A stretch of DNA of 17,105 bases from Atopobium sp. UBA6362 (GCA_002440065.1 DJRK01000119.1:261-17365), one strand, 5' to 3'; shown: positions 1 through 7,401, numbered from the stretch's first letter. Made by a program: numbers and translations. Notes: generated from the sequence alone by a model not told the origin.

Positions 1-685
1 CCTCGCCGAACACGCGGCCGGCGGAGATGACGACGCCCGTGACGATGGCCGGCATGGCGGCGGGAAGAAGCACGCGGACGGTCGTCTCCCAGCGGGTGAG
101 GCCCATGGCGAGGCCGGCGTCGCGCTGGCTCCTGGGCACGTCCTCGAGCGCCTGCTGGATGACGCGCACAAGGATGGGGATGTTGAACATCGTGAGTGCC
201 ATGGCGCCGGCCAGGATCGAGATGCCCCATCCCAGCGTCACGACGAAGAACAGGCTGCCGAACATGCCCACGACGATGGAGGGCAGGCTCGAGAGCGTCT
301 CGATCGCGGTGGAGGCGGCCTTCGTCACCCAGTTGTCGGGCGCGTACTCCACAAGGAAGATCGCGGCGCCCAGGCTGATGGGCACGCTGATGAGCAGCGT
401 GATCACGAGCATATAGAAGCTATCGAAGAGCTCCGATGAGATACCGGGGTTCTCCTCTGCCATGGGCGAGGTCGTGAGGAAGCCCGGGGAGAGGGCCTTG
501 CCCAGGCCCTGGAACAGGATGAACGCGACGATGGCGGCGAGAAGCGCCAGGACAAAGGCGACGATGACGGTCAGTATTCCCGTGGCGACGCGGTCCTGAC
601 GAGCGATCTTCTTGGCGTGCTCGCTCAGGTCGACGCCGAGGTCGACCGTGGCCGGGCCCTGGGTAGAGGGGTTCTGCTTAGCCAT
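1..685 (-). CDS. pstA: Phosphate ABC transporter permease PstA (C-terminus cut by window edge)
   Basis: Inner-membrane permease of the high-affinity PstSCAB phosphate importer; it pairs with PstC and contacts the ATPase PstB. The start ATG overlaps the pstC stop in ATGGCTAA (678-685), so translation is coupled. The visible 228 codons give a cytosolic N-terminus, a first membrane segment (IVAFVLALLAAIVAFILF), and the permease core with an EAA-type cytoplasmic loop (ALEDVPRSQRDAGLAMGLTR) that docks the ATPase. The reading frame runs off the left edge at a typical GRVFGE motif. PstA is usually near 290 residues, so roughly 60 are missing. pstB and phoU would be expected just beyond the edge; this is inference. 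Identification rests on motifs and on adjacency to pstC and pstS. Confidence 0.93.
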   Translation of the reverse strand, partial: MAKQNPSTQGPATVDLGVDLSEHAKKIARQDRVATGILTVIVAFVLALLAAIVAFILFQGLGKALSPGFLTTSPMAEENPGISSELFDSFYMLVITLLISVPISLGAAIFLVEYAPDNWVTKAASTAIETLSSLPSIVVGMFGSLFFVVTLGWGISILAGAMALTMFNIPILVRVIQQALEDVPRSQRDAGLAMGLTRWETTVRVLLPAAMPAIVTGVVISAGRVFGE

Positions 686-1580
686 TCTTCTTCGCCCCCT
701 TCGAGCCGATGAGGTGAATGATCAGGATGAAGAGCAGCGACATGCCCATGAGGAGCAGGCCGAGCGCCCACAGCGCGTGGTACTGGACCGAGCCCGTCGT
801 CGCGTTCGAGAAGCCCGAGGTGAGCGCGGTGGTGAGCGTGGCCGCTGGGGACAGGAGCCCCGCAGGCATGAGCTTCTCGACGCCGCCGATGACCATTTGG
901 ACGGCGAGCGTCTCGCCGAAGGCGCGGGTCATGCCGAGGATGACGGCCGTCATGAGCGAGGGCAGCGCGCTCTTGAGCACCACGTGCCAGACGGTCTGCC
1001 AGCGGGTGCAGCCGAGGGCATAGGAGCCCTCGCGGTACTCGTTGGGCACGGCGGCCAGGGCATCGATGGAGAGCGTCGTCACCGTGGGGAGGATCATGAC
1101 GGCGAGCACAATGGCGCCGGAGAGGATGCCCGCGCCCGTGCCCGCGGCCTCGCCGAAGATCGCGCGCATCGCCGAGTTCACGACCGTAAGGCCGATGAGG
1201 CCGTAGACGACCGAGGGGATACCCACGAGGAGCTCGACGAGGGGCTGGAAGACCTTGCGGCCAAATCCAGGCCTGACCTCCACGACGTAGATGGCGCTGC
1301 CGAGCGCGACGGGGAGCGTGAAGAGCGTGGAGAGCACCATCACGCCGAACGACGTGACGATCAGCGGAAGCGCGCCGTACTTGCCGTCCGAAGGCACCCA
1401 GCTCGTCCCGGTGAGGAACTGCCCGAAGTCGATGCCGTCCACGAGGAACGCCGAGAGGCCCTGCTGCGCGACCATCACGATGAGGGTCACGACGATGAGG
1501 GCCACGAGCGCGACGCAGGCGCCGGTGATACCCAGCCCCACGTTCTCGAGGCGACGCTTTGGCAGCATATGTTTAGACAT
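678..1580 (-). CDS. pstC: Phosphate ABC transporter permease PstC
   Basis: Second permease of the PstSCAB phosphate importer, 300 residues, the usual length. The chosen ATG at 1580 (MSKHMLPKRR) has an AAAGG Shine-Dalgarno about 8 bases upstream; the frame stays open further upstream but that part has low-complexity, non-membrane composition. The first membrane helix follows at about residues 15-38, then a periplasmic stretch and five more hydrophobic segments. The EAA-type loop reads VPNEYREGSYALGCTRWQT and is followed by SRAIGE-like MTRAFGET. It lies 149 bp after pstS and overlaps pstA by 8 bp, so all three are probably one transcript with a possible expression step-down between pstS and pstC. 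Confidence 0.95.
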   Translation of the reverse strand: MSKHMLPKRRLENVGLGITGACVALVALIVVTLIVMVAQQGLSAFLVDGIDFGQFLTGTSWVPSDGKYGALPLIVTSFGVMVLSTLFTLPVALGSAIYVVEVRPGFGRKVFQPLVELLVGIPSVVYGLIGLTVVNSAMRAIFGEAAGTGAGILSGAIVLAVMILPTVTTLSIDALAAVPNEYREGSYALGCTRWQTVWHVVLKSALPSLMTAVILGMTRAFGETLAVQMVIGGVEKLMPAGLLSPAATLTTALTSGFSNATTGSVQYHALWALGLLLMGMSLLFILIIHLIGSKGAKKNG

Positions 1581-1729
1581 GTGCGACCTTTCATGGAAGA
1601 GAGCCCGCCCGCGGGACGGGCAGACGCGAACAAGCTGCCGTTCCGGGCGCCCGGGAAGGGTTTGGCGTCCGGACCGGCAGCGCATGCGCCGCGCGGGGGA
1701 AGAGGGGCGACGCGGGAGAAATTCGACGC
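1581..1729 (-). promoter_or_regulatory. pstS-pstC intergenic spacer with GC-rich inverted repeats
   Basis: 149 bp between genes that are probably co-transcribed. It holds several self-complementary elements: CCGGGCGCCCGG at 1643-1654, a GCGCATGCGC palindrome near 1679-1688, and a GCCCG/CGGGC stem at 1603-1621. None is followed by a clear T-run on the minus strand, so they are not ordinary terminators. Hairpins in this spacer are known in other pst operons to make the binding protein more abundant than the permeases. That role here is inference. Confidence 0.35.
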
Positions 1730-2680
1730 TTAGAGCTTCGTCACGTTGCCCTTGGCGTCCTTCTGGACCTTCATGTCGGAGGCCGGGATGAAGCCTTCCT
1801 CCTCGACGAGCTTGCCCTGGACGTCATCGGACATCATGAAGTCGATGAAGGCCTTCGTGGCGTCGTCGGCGTCCTTGGCGGTGTACATATGCTCATAGGC
1901 CCAGATGTTGAACGTGCCGTTGCAGACGTTCTCGGCCTTGGGCTCGACGCCGTCGACCTTGAGGGCTTTGAACTTGGTCTCGTCGTAGTAGGAGAAGGCC
2001 AGATAGGAGATGGCGCCGTCGGTCTGCTGAATCTTGTCGACGACGGTACCGGAGGAGTCCTCCTCGGCGACGGGGGCGAAGGAGTCGGGGGCCTTCTCGC
2101 CGGCGAGGACGGCGGACTCGAAGGTCGCGCGGGTGCCGGAGCCGGCCTTGCGCTCGATGACCTGGATCTTGCCCGCGGTGCCGCCGACCTCGGACCAGTC
2201 GGTGATGGCGCCGGTGAAGATGCCCTTGAGCTGCTCGGTCGTGAGGTCGTCGACGTCGACCTTGGAGTTCACGACGGGGCCCATGCCCACGACGCAGACG
2301 GTGTGGTCCTCGAGCTTGGCCGCGGCGTCGGCGTCGAGCTTCTCCTCGGCGAAGACGTCGGAGCGGCCGATCTGCGCCTTACCGTCCTTGACGTCGGAGA
2401 GACCCTGGCCGGAGCCGCCGCCGGTGATGGCGACGGTCACGTCGGGATACTTGTCCTCGAACTTGTGGGCAGCGCTCTCGACGAGCTTCTGGAACGAAGT
2501 GGCACCGGAGCAGTTCACCGTGCCGGAGACGGAAGCGCTGCTGGAAGCGGCGTTGCCGGAGGCGGACTCGGAGCTGCCGGAGCCTCCGCAGCCGACGAGG
2601 CCAAGGCCGGAGACGGCGACCGCGGAGGCGCCGAACAGGCCGAGGAACTGGCGACGGGAGAGGCTATCGAGCTTGGACAT
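1730..2680 (-). CDS. pstS: Phosphate-binding lipoprotein PstS with Tat-type signal
   Basis: Extracytoplasmic phosphate-binding protein that delivers phosphate to PstCA; 316 residues. The ATG at 2680 is chosen because GGAAGGAG lies 4-5 bases upstream and the peptide then starts with a clean signal: twin arginines in SRRQFLGLFG (R9-R10), a hydrophobic core and a lipobox LVGC with the lipidated Cys at 31. This indicates Tat export plus lipid anchoring. A Ser/Gly/Ala-rich linker follows. Phosphate-site motifs include the N-terminal GATSFQKL, GGGSGQGL, IGRSDVFAEE and the family signature RKAGSGTR (S181-R184). It is the first gene of the operon. Upstream are a TATCTT -10 element and a PHO-box-like repeat array, so induction by phosphate starvation is likely. 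Confidence 0.95.
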   Translation of the reverse strand: MSKLDSLSRRQFLGLFGASAVAVSGLGLVGCGGSGSSESASGNAASSSASVSGTVNCSGATSFQKLVESAAHKFEDKYPDVTVAITGGGSGQGLSDVKDGKAQIGRSDVFAEEKLDADAAAKLEDHTVCVVGMGPVVNSKVDVDDLTTEQLKGIFTGAITDWSEVGGTAGKIQVIERKAGSGTRATFESAVLAGEKAPDSFAPVAEEDSSGTVVDKIQQTDGAISYLAFSYYDETKFKALKVDGVEPKAENVCNGTFNIWAYEHMYTAKDADDATKAFIDFMMSDDVQGKLVEEEGFIPASDMKVQKDAKGNVTKL

Positions 2681-2737
2681 GGAACTCCTTCCAAAGGGTT
2701 GGCCGGGGCCGTGCGGCGCCCGGTCTGAACGATTTGG

Positions 2738-2820
2738 AAGATAGACCCCGTAACGTCCCTTAAACGTTCTCGTAAGGCCACTCTTACCTTGTTCTGACGC
2801 TCCCTTACATTCGCTTAACA
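2738..2820 (-). promoter_or_regulatory. PHO-box-like array and promoter of the pst operon
   Basis: Read on the minus strand, seven units start with GTTAAG/GTAAG-like hexamers at 2819, 2808, 2798, 2787, 2776, 2765 and 2754, so spacings are 11, 10, 11, 11, 11 and 11. The units are GTTAAGCGAA, GTAAGGGAGC, GTCAGAACAAG, GTAAGAGTGGC, CTTACGAGAAC (weak match), GTTTAAGGGAC and GTTACGGGGTC. Direct repeats phased by 11 bp are the hallmark of PhoB/PhoP-family boxes. A -10 candidate TATCTT (2743-2738) follows the last unit directly, which therefore takes the place of the -35 box, as in activator-dependent pst promoters. The predicted leader to the pstS ATG is about 50 bases. The identity of the regulator is inferred. 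Confidence 0.7.
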
Positions 2821-2843
2821 CTATTCGGGTCTCTCTACCTGCG

Positions 2844-2875
2844 ACCTTACAATCGCCTTGGCTCTGTAAGGTGCC
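2844..2875. promoter_or_regulatory. Inverted repeat resembling the MarR-type operators
   Basis: ACCTTACA (2844-2851) and TGTAAGGT (2865-2872) form an 8-bp inverted repeat around a 13-bp centre. Each side also matches the operators near marR: ACCTTACAATC (2844-2854) differs by one base from ACCTTGCAATC at 3112-3122, and TGTAAGGTGCC (2865-2875) differs by one base from the reverse complement of the same operator. It could be a distant auxiliary operator or an outlying element of the phosphate control region, since CTTAC/GTAAG also occurs in the PHO units. Confidence 0.35.
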
Positions 2876-2880
2876 CGAGA

Positions 2881-3060
2881 TAACAATTGGTCGGCACGGT
2901 AAGAAGCGGCCCGCTTGGAGCGACCGATGTTTGGGGGCCAGCCAAAGGGCGTCTACGGATGCGTTGAACGATGCTGCCTGCTCAGAAAGGGGCAGTCAGC
3001 GTCAATACGAAGATCCCCAAAACGTCAAATGACTCGCCTATGGAGAGTCCTTACCACGTT
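2881..3060. other. Non-coding middle part of the pstS-marR intergenic region
   Basis: No convincing gene, terminator or promoter is seen here. A 79-codon frame (2915-3154) starts with TTG, has no ribosome binding site and runs into the marR promoter, so it is not called. The stretch only has scattered CTTAC/GTAAG words and weak hairpins such as GCTGCC..GGCAGTCAGC near 2971-3000. Confidence 0.5.
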
Positions 3061-3078
3061 CCGCGTTTGTAATGTGAA

Positions 3079-3122
3079 GATTGCAAGGTACCTTGTAAAT
3101 ATTCATAAGGCACCTTGCAATC
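3079..3122. promoter_or_regulatory. Paired MarR-type operators upstream of marR
   Basis: Two near-palindromes share one motif. Operator 1 (3081-3098) is TTGCAAGGTACCTTGTAA, symmetric except for one base pair. Operator 2 (3103-3120), read on the minus strand, is TTGCAAGGTGCCTTATGA. Their centres are 22 bp apart, two helical turns, so two dimers would bind the same face. The outer arms GATTGCAAGGT (3079-3089) and ACCTTGCAATC (3112-3122) are perfect inverted repeats. Operator 2 overlaps the probable -35 box. Such sites fit autorepression by the adjacent MarR protein; that pairing is inferred from position. Confidence 0.7.
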
Positions 3123-3143
3123 GTCTTTTAAGGGCCGTACGGT
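3115..3143 (+). promoter_or_regulatory. Probable promoter of the marR-ABC exporter operon
   Basis: A -35 candidate TTGCAA (3115-3120) and a -10 candidate TACGGT (3138-3143) are separated by 17 bp. The -35 lies inside operator 2, so a bound repressor would block polymerase. A 12-bp perfect palindrome ATCAACGTTGAT (3144-3155) sits at the expected transcription start. The -10 match is only moderate. Confidence 0.5.
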
Positions 3144-3192
3144 ATCAACGTTGATTTGAGCCCATTCGGACGAGAAATAAGGAGGTGCATTC

Positions 3193-3663
3193 ATGTGCGA
3201 TGAGCACGCAGAGACCCTCGAGCAAAGGCTCCTCCACGACTTCGGTTTCATGGGCCACTACATCTACACCGAGCGCGGGGGCCGGGGAGGCAAGCAGCAC
3301 GTCCTCAAGACCCTCTATTTCAACGACGGCAAGATGACGCAGCGCGACCTGCTCGAGAACACGAGCACGACGTCGGCGTCCCTCTCGGAGGTCGTCGGCA
3401 AGCTCGAGTCCCAGGGCCTCGTGGAGCGCGAGCGCTCCGAGCACGACAAGCGACAGCTCGTGGTCAAGCTCACCGAGGAGGGCCGCGCCTGCGCGGAGCA
3501 GGTCATCGAGGGCAAGAAACGCTTCGAGGCGGACGCCTTTTCCTGCCTGACCCGCGAGGAGCGGGAAGAGCTGCTTACCGTCCTCGACAAGCTCCAAGAC
3601 CACTGGAGCTCCCTCAAGAAAGAATGCGACAAGAAAGGAGAGACGGCATGGCTAAAGAAGTAG
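3193..3663 (+). CDS. MarR-family transcriptional regulator
   Basis: A 156-residue winged-helix regulator, the usual MarR length; probable repressor of its own operon and of the downstream exporter. The start is fixed by AAGGAGGT (3179-3186) six bases before ATG. The winged-helix domain spans about residues 47-97: KMTQRDLLENTSTTSASLSE forms helix-turn-helix with recognition helix TTSASLSEVVGKLESQG, followed by the wing with the family-typical D85-K86-R87. Flanking helices (5-40 and 105-145) form the dimer interface. The gene overlaps the next by 16 bp (3648-3663), so expression is coupled. The inducing ligand cannot be read from the sequence. It could instead be an activator, but operator overlap with the -35 box favours repression. 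Confidence 0.93.
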   Translation: MCDEHAETLEQRLLHDFGFMGHYIYTERGGRGGKQHVLKTLYFNDGKMTQRDLLENTSTTSASLSEVVGKLESQGLVERERSEHDKRQLVVKLTEEGRACAEQVIEGKKRFEADAFSCLTREEREELLTVLDKLQDHWSSLKKECDKKGETAWLKK

Positions 3664-5507
3664 CCGCGGCGGAAGACGCCCATTACTCCACCATCATTCG
3701 CCGGCTCATGGCCAGCGTCCGAGAGTACAGGAACGTCACCCTCGGCACCCCATTGCTCGTCCTCGGCGAGGTCGTCTGTGAGATGGCCATCCCCTTCCTC
3801 ACGGCAAACCTCATCGACCAGATCAAGGTGAACGCCACGGTCCAGGAGCTGCTCCAGCCCGCTGGCATCCTGGTCCTCCTCGCGCTGTGCTCGCTCGCGT
3901 TCGGCACGGGCGCGGGCATCACGTGCAGCCACGCGAGCTGCGGCTTCGCGAAGAATCTGCGCCGCGACATGTTCTACAACATTCAACGCTTCAGCTTCGC
4001 GAACATCGACGACTTCTCCTCGAGCTCGCTCGTGACGCGCCTCACCACGGACATCAACAACGTCCAGCAGGCGTTCATGCTCATCATCCGCCTGGCCGTG
4101 CGCACGCCGCTGTGCCTCATCTTCGCCTTCACCATGGCGACCGTGATGGGCGGCCCGCTCGCCATCGTCTACCTGGTCGTCATCCCGATCCTGGGCATCG
4201 GCCTCTTCTACATCATCCACCTCGTGCGGCCCATCTTCACCCGCGTCTTCCACAAGTACGACGCGCTGAACGAGTCCATCGAGGAGAACGTCACGGGTAT
4301 GCGCGTGGTCAAGAGCTACGTGCGCGAGGACTACGAGAAGTCCAAGTTCGCCCGCGCGGCCCAGGACATCTGCGGCGACTTCACGCGCGCCGAGAAGCTC
4401 CTCGCCTTCAACAACCCCCTCATGATGCTCTCGATCGACATCACCTGGGTCGTCATCATCTACCTCGGCTCGCAGACCATCATCACGAGCCACGGTCAGC
4501 TCTTCGACGTGGGCCAGATGTCCGCCATCTTCACCTACGGCTTCCAGATCCTCATGAGCCTCATGCAGCTCTCCATGATCTTCGTCATGGTCACGATGGC
4601 CGACGAGTCCGCCCGCCGCATCTATGAGGTTCTTGAGGCCGAGCCCACGATCTCCTCGCCCAAGGACGCCCTGGCCGAGGTTGCCAACGGCTCGATCGAC
4701 TTCGACCACGTGAGCTTCAAGTACTCGGCCCACGCCGAGCGCCAGGCCCTGCAGGACATCGACCTGCACATCAAGAGCGGCGAGACCATCGGCGTCATCG
4801 GCGGCACCGGTTCGGCCAAGTCCACGCTCGTGAACCTCGTGGCGCGACTCTACGACGCGACCGAGGGCAGCGTGCGCGTCGGCGGCCGCGACGTGCGCGA
4901 CTACGACCTCGAGACCCTGCGCAAGAACGTGGCCATGGTCCTTCAGAAGAACGTGCTTTTCTCCGGCACGATCGCCGAGAACCTGCGTTGGGGCGACGAG
5001 AACGCGACCGATGCCGAGGTTGCCGAGGCCGCGCGACTGGCCTGCGCCTCCGAGTTCGTCGACCGCTTCCCCGAGGGCTACGACACCTACATCGAGCAGG
5101 GCGGCTCCAACGTCTCCGGCGGCCAGAAGCAGCGCCTCTGCATCGCGCGCGCCCTTCTTCGCAAACCCAAGGTCCTGATCCTCGACGACTCCACGAGCGC
5201 CGTCGACACCAAGACCGACGCGCAGATCCGCGAGGGCCTGGCCACCTACCTGCCCGACACGACGAAGATCATCATCGCCCAGCGCATCAGCTCCGTCGAG
5301 GAGTCCGACCGCATCGTCGTGATGGACGGCGGCCGCATCGCCGACGTGGGCAACCATGACGAGCTCATGCGCCGCTGCGCGATCTACCGCGAGACCTACA
5401 CCTCGCAGAACAAGATGGGCACCGAGGAGTCCGACGTCGAGGCCGCCGAGGCCGCAGACGACGAGGCGCGCGCGAATGCCCAGAAGGGAGGCGAGGCCGA
5501 TGAGTAA
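3648..5507 (+). CDS. Heterodimeric ABC exporter, subunit with degenerate ATP site
   Basis: A 619-residue half-transporter: one exporter-type membrane domain (six hydrophobic segments near residues 32-55, 72-90, 147-165, 170-190, 258-278, 295-316) and one nucleotide-binding domain from about 355. ATG 3648 is chosen over the upstream ATG 3624 because AGGAG lies 7 bases before it. The Walker A loop is G385-GTGSAK-S392, with Ala390 where Gly usually precedes Lys391. Walker B is LILDD with Asp514 in place of the catalytic Glu, and the switch His is Gln545. The signature NVSGGQ is intact. These changes match the non-hydrolysing half of heterodimeric exporters such as TM287/288 and BmrCD. The C-terminal tail is acidic and Ala-rich. 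The substrate is unknown; the MarR partner suggests drug or toxic-compound efflux. Confidence 0.93.
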   Translation: MAKEVAAAEDAHYSTIIRRLMASVREYRNVTLGTPLLVLGEVVCEMAIPFLTANLIDQIKVNATVQELLQPAGILVLLALCSLAFGTGAGITCSHASCGFAKNLRRDMFYNIQRFSFANIDDFSSSSLVTRLTTDINNVQQAFMLIIRLAVRTPLCLIFAFTMATVMGGPLAIVYLVVIPILGIGLFYIIHLVRPIFTRVFHKYDALNESIEENVTGMRVVKSYVREDYEKSKFARAAQDICGDFTRAEKLLAFNNPLMMLSIDITWVVIIYLGSQTIITSHGQLFDVGQMSAIFTYGFQILMSLMQLSMIFVMVTMADESARRIYEVLEAEPTISSPKDALAEVANGSIDFDHVSFKYSAHAERQALQDIDLHIKSGETIGVIGGTGSAKSTLVNLVARLYDATEGSVRVGGRDVRDYDLETLRKNVAMVLQKNVLFSGTIAENLRWGDENATDAEVAEAARLACASEFVDRFPEGYDTYIEQGGSNVSGGQKQRLCIARALLRKPKVLILDDSTSAVDTKTDAQIREGLATYLPDTTKIIIAQRISSVEESDRIVVMDGGRIADVGNHDELMRRCAIYRETYTSQNKMGTEESDVEAAEAADDEARANAQKGGEADE

Positions 5508-7401
5508 CGCAAAGAAGCCCCAGGGCCGCACCGGCACGGCCAAGCGCCTGGTCAAGACCCTCTTCGAGTTCTATCCCAAGCTCCTTCCCCTCGTGATCGT
5601 GTGCCTGCTCGTTGCCGCCGTCTCGAGCTCGTTCGGCTCCGTGTTCCTGCAGGGCGCGCTCCAAATCGTGAGCGACTACGGCGAGTCCGCCGACTGGGCC
5701 GCGGCCCAGCCCGAGGTCTTCCGCCTCGTGGCGACGCTCGCGCTCGTCTACATCATCGGCGTCGCGGCCTCGACCGTGTGGAACCGCGCGATGGCCGTCA
5801 TCACGCAGGGCACGCTCGAGAAGCTCCGCGAGAAGATGTTCAACCGCATGCAGGACCTCCCGATCTCTTACTTCGACACGAACCAGCGCGGCGACGTGAT
5901 GAGCCACTACACGAACGACATCGACGCCATCCGCCAGATGATCTCGCAGTCGCTGCCCAACCTCTTCCAGACGGGCATCGTCCTCGTGACGGTCTTCATC
6001 ATCATGCTGTACTACTCCGTGTGGATGTGCGCCGTCATCGTCGCAGGCGTCGCCTTCATGGTCCTCATGACCAAGCTCCTCGGCGCGAAGTCCGCGCGTT
6101 TCTTCGTTGCGCAGCAGCGTGAGCTCGGCCAGGTCGAGGGCCAGATCGAGGAGGTCATGAACGGTCAGAAGGTCGTGAAGGCCTTCTGCCACGAGCGCGC
6201 CGCCGAGAAGGACTTCGACAAGCTGAACGAGCACCTCTTCGAGGTGTCTCAGCAGGCGAACATGTACGGCAACATCCTCATGCCCGTGCTCATGAACATC
6301 GGCAACCTCATCTACGTCCTCGTCGCTCTCGCCGGTGGCCTGCTGCTCGCGCTCAACGTGCCGAACCTCTCGATTTCCGGCATGGCGCTCTCCATCGCCG
6401 TCGTCGTCCCGTTCCTGAACATGACCAAGCAGTTCTGCGGCCAGATCGGCCAGATCTCCCAGCAGATCAACTTCGTCGTCATGGGCCTCGCCGGCGCCGA
6501 GCGCATCTTCGACCTCATCGACGAGGAGCCCGAGCAGGACGAGGGCTACGTCACGCTCGTGAACACGAAGTACGACAAGACGGGCCACCTCGTGGAGTGC
6601 GACGAGCGCACGACCGACTGGGCCTGGAAGCACCCGCACCAGGACGGCACCGTCACGTACACGCCCCTTGCCGGCGACGTCCGCATGGAGCACGTCGACT
6701 TCGGCTATGTCCCTGACCACCAGGTGCTCTTCGACGTCTCCGTCTACGCGAAGCCGGGTCAGAAGGTCGCCTTCGTGGGCGCTACCGGCGCGGGAAAGAC
6801 CACGATCACGAACCTCATCAACCGCTTCTACGACATCGCCGACGGCAAGATCCGCTACGACGGCATCAACGTGAACAAGATCCGCAAAGCCGACCTCCGC
6901 CGCTCCCTGGGCGTCGTCCTCCAGGACGTGAACCTCTTCACAGGCACCGTCATGGACAACATCCGCTACGGCAAGCTCGACGCCACCGACGACGAGTGCG
7001 TCGCCGCGGCCAGGCTCGCCGGCGCCGACGACTTCATCCAGCGCCTCCCGGACGGCTACCAGACGATGCTGACCGGTAACGGCAGCCAGCTCTCGCAGGG
7101 CCAGCGCCAGCTCATCTCCATCGCCCGCGCCGCCGTCGCCGACCCGCCCGCGATGATCCTCGACGAGGCGACCTCGAGTATCGACACCCGTACCGAGGCC
7201 ATCGTCCAGCGCGGCATGGACGCGCTCATGACCGGCCGCACCACGTTCGTCATCGCGCACAGGCTCTCGACCGTGCGCAATTCCGACGTAATCATCTGCC
7301 TCGACCACGGCCACGTGATCGAGCGCGGCAACCACGACGAGCTCATCGCCAAGAAGGGCTACTACTACCAGCTCTACACCGGAGCGTTCGAGCTCGAATA
7401 G
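5500..7401 (+). CDS. Heterodimeric ABC exporter, catalytic subunit
   Basis: Partner of the preceding gene, 633 residues, with exporter membrane domain plus nucleotide-binding domain. The start ATG overlaps the previous stop in ATGAGTAA (5500-5507), with GGGAGG 9 bases upstream; coupled synthesis fits a 1:1 heterodimer. Walker A is canonical (G427-ATGAGK433-T), Walker B ends in D555-E556 with the catalytic Glu, and the switch His is present (H587). Its signature is LSQGQ (531-535) instead of LSGGQ; this faces the degenerate site of the partner, as in TM288-type subunits. About 45 extra residues (342-388, containing TTDWAWKHPHQDGTVTYT) lie between the membrane domain and the ATPase; many half-transporters lack this insert. 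A strong terminator follows. Confidence 0.94.
   Translation: MSNAKKPQGRTGTAKRLVKTLFEFYPKLLPLVIVCLLVAAVSSSFGSVFLQGALQIVSDYGESADWAAAQPEVFRLVATLALVYIIGVAASTVWNRAMAVITQGTLEKLREKMFNRMQDLPISYFDTNQRGDVMSHYTNDIDAIRQMISQSLPNLFQTGIVLVTVFIIMLYYSVWMCAVIVAGVAFMVLMTKLLGAKSARFFVAQQRELGQVEGQIEEVMNGQKVVKAFCHERAAEKDFDKLNEHLFEVSQQANMYGNILMPVLMNIGNLIYVLVALAGGLLLALNVPNLSISGMALSIAVVVPFLNMTKQFCGQIGQISQQINFVVMGLAGAERIFDLIDEEPEQDEGYVTLVNTKYDKTGHLVECDERTTDWAWKHPHQDGTVTYTPLAGDVRMEHVDFGYVPDHQVLFDVSVYAKPGQKVAFVGATGAGKTTITNLINRFYDIADGKIRYDGINVNKIRKADLRRSLGVVLQDVNLFTGTVMDNIRYGKLDATDDECVAAARLAGADDFIQRLPDGYQTMLTGNGSQLSQGQRQLISIARAAVADPPAMILDEATSSIDTRTEAIVQRGMDALMTGRTTFVIAHRLSTVRNSDVIICLDHGHVIERGNHDELIAKKGYYYQLYTGAFELE

Noticed and set aside
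2915..3154. 79-codon frame in the pstS-marR gap
   Set aside because: TTG start, no Shine-Dalgarno, composition unlike a folded protein, and it overlaps the marR operators and promoter.
3315..5555. 746-codon open frame on the minus strand, antisense to marR and ABC subunit 1
   Set aside because: It mirrors the codon periodicity of GC-rich genes on the other strand; its product is His/Asp/Val/Leu-rich low complexity with no motifs. The plus-strand frames carry complete ABC and MarR motifs.
5365..7335. 656-codon open frame antisense to ABC subunit 2
   Set aside because: Same GC-driven shadow effect; the product is low complexity and rich in Asp, Val, His and Leu, with no recognisable domain or ribosome binding site.
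3193..7401. Bacteriocin or lantibiotic export/immunity cluster
   Set aside because: The exporters lack an N-terminal peptidase C39 domain and no precursor peptide or modification enzyme is nearby; a MarR-controlled efflux pair explains the genes.
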